NCBI GenBank assembly: GCA_965261945.1
Contig: CBDHEF010000002.1
Location: 62,001 to 126,000, forward strand
Length of the DNA: 64,000 nucleotides
Direction of reading: 5' to 3'
Source of the DNA: VXOI01 sp965261945
Lineage (GTDB): Bacteria > Chloroflexota > Dehalococcoidia > Lucifugimonadales > UBA3495
The notes beneath the pieces were generated by a model that searched no databases, was not told the origin of the DNA, and saw only the letters and a list, made by a program, of their open reading frames with translations. A program made the position numbers and the translations under genes. Shown here one piece after another: positions 63,550-64,000 of this stretch; the first letter of the stretch is position 1, and each line of letters opens with the position of its first letter.

Positions 63550-64000
63550 CTAGTTCTCTAGGCGACCGCGGACGCTCTCGCTCAGGACGCCGCACTTGAA
63601 CAGGTTGTTGACCAGGGTGTTGTGCATCTCGCGCTTGAAGTGCTGGCGAAACAGCGCGAAGTCGCTGCTCTGCGCCTTGTCGCGGCGCATCTGGCGTATT
63701 TCGTCAATCTGGTGGTTGTTGAAGCCCACGTCCAGATAGGCCTCCCTGGGGAAGCCGCCGGTGAGGGTGTTGCGGAGGAAGTGGATGGTGAAGTCCTCCA
63801 TTTCCTCCCGTTCCTTGGGCGACAGTTGCTCTACCAACTCAGGCAGGGAGAGCAACTGTCGCCCAAGGAACGGGACTCGTCTCGCAGGATCAGCTTGCAG
63901 CCCTCGCGCAGCAGGTCGTCCTTGGCCGTTTCCGCCAGCATCTTGAACAGCGCCACGGCGAAGGTCTCGCCCACCAGTTGCAGGCCGATAACCTTGATGT
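63550..64000 (-). pseudogene. Ferritin-like/diiron domain protein, C-terminal part, disrupted by a fold-back (runs off window)
   Basis: From the right edge the minus strand reads GLQLVGETFAVALFKMLAET then REGCKLILRDESRS, resembling the ExxH helices of ferritin-like diiron proteins (relatives read DESRHLGFG). At DESRS the frame is lost. Another frame resumes LSLPELVEQLSPKEREEMED and continues to 63550. The break coincides exactly with a 27-bp inverted repeat (63806-63875) that copies the VEQLSPKERE coding stretch in reverse. Without it the gene would be intact. Confidence 0.65.
63806..63875. repeat. 27-bp perfect inverted repeat (fold-back) inside the ferritin-like gene
   Basis: Arms 63806-63832 and 63849-63875 are exact reverse complements around a 16-base loop. 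One arm is normal coding sequence; the other replaces the expected ExxH-region codons. Confidence 0.9.

Overview
The window looks like a stretch of a high-GC bacterial chromosome whose two ends carry ordinary oxidative metabolism and whose middle (about 10-59 kb) is an accessory island. The mix of genes suggests Chloroflexota, of the SAR202 / Dehalococcoidia-like kind: two molybdenum hydroxylase large subunits, a luciferase-like flavin monooxygenase, a DUF445 protein, NHL propellers, VOC and SolA-like enzymes, and many tiny zinc-ribbon proteins. This is inferred from gene content only; there is no rRNA or other marker in the window.

Layout. 1-10.3 kb: a partial molybdenum hydroxylase, a DM13 membrane protein, a VOC enzyme, a complete molybdenum hydroxylase subunit, a sodium:solute symporter, a DUF445 protein and a secreted M28 peptidase lipoprotein. 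10.3-29 kb: three tRNA genes (Ala-CGC, Ser-UGA, Ala-GGC), an integrase remnant, an NHL-repeat protein and a dense pile of mobile DNA (ISAs1, IS5, IS1182, IS630, IS701-like, IS21 and IS110 members and two MITE families), with a broken sacsin-like ATPase and a serine recombinase with small Cys-rich partners. Several of these elements lie end to end, sharing CTAG target sites.

27.4-38.3 kb is a defence island. A cytosine-5 methyltransferase fused to a MIG-type thymine-DNA glycosylase is divergent from a translationally coupled four-gene operon: MORC-like GHKL ATPase, Z1 helicase-like ATPase, PD-(D/E)XK (DUF4420) protein, AIPR protein. Behind it are a decayed HNH gene and a nucleotidyltransferase-like / XRE pair with an operator palindrome at its start codon. 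39-46 kb holds nested IS21 remnants, a ParA/RHH partition pair, a second IS701-like copy, small accessory genes and an IS1595 element.

46.9-54.8 kb is a second coherent cluster: a broken UDP-sugar dehydrogenase and a nucleotide-sugar epimerase on the plus strand, facing a minus-strand set of glycosyltransferase, SPASM-type radical SAM enzyme, WG-repeat/methyltransferase fusion, histidine phosphatase and a prokaryotic viperin. 55-59 kb is again mobile debris (resolvase, leucine-rich-repeat remnant, MITE, two abutting IS5 elements).

59-64 kb returns to metabolism: an HSL-type esterase, an 8-bp tandem array, a FrnE/DsbA-type thiol oxidoreductase whose first active-site Cys codon is an in-frame TGA followed by a SECIS-like hairpin (a candidate selenoprotein), a SolA-like FAD oxidoreductase, an LLM flavin monooxygenase, and the end of a ferritin-like gene disrupted by a 27-bp fold-back.

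Most worth following up: the methyltransferase-glycosylase fusion with the MORC/Z1 operon, the viperin cluster, and the candidate selenoprotein.
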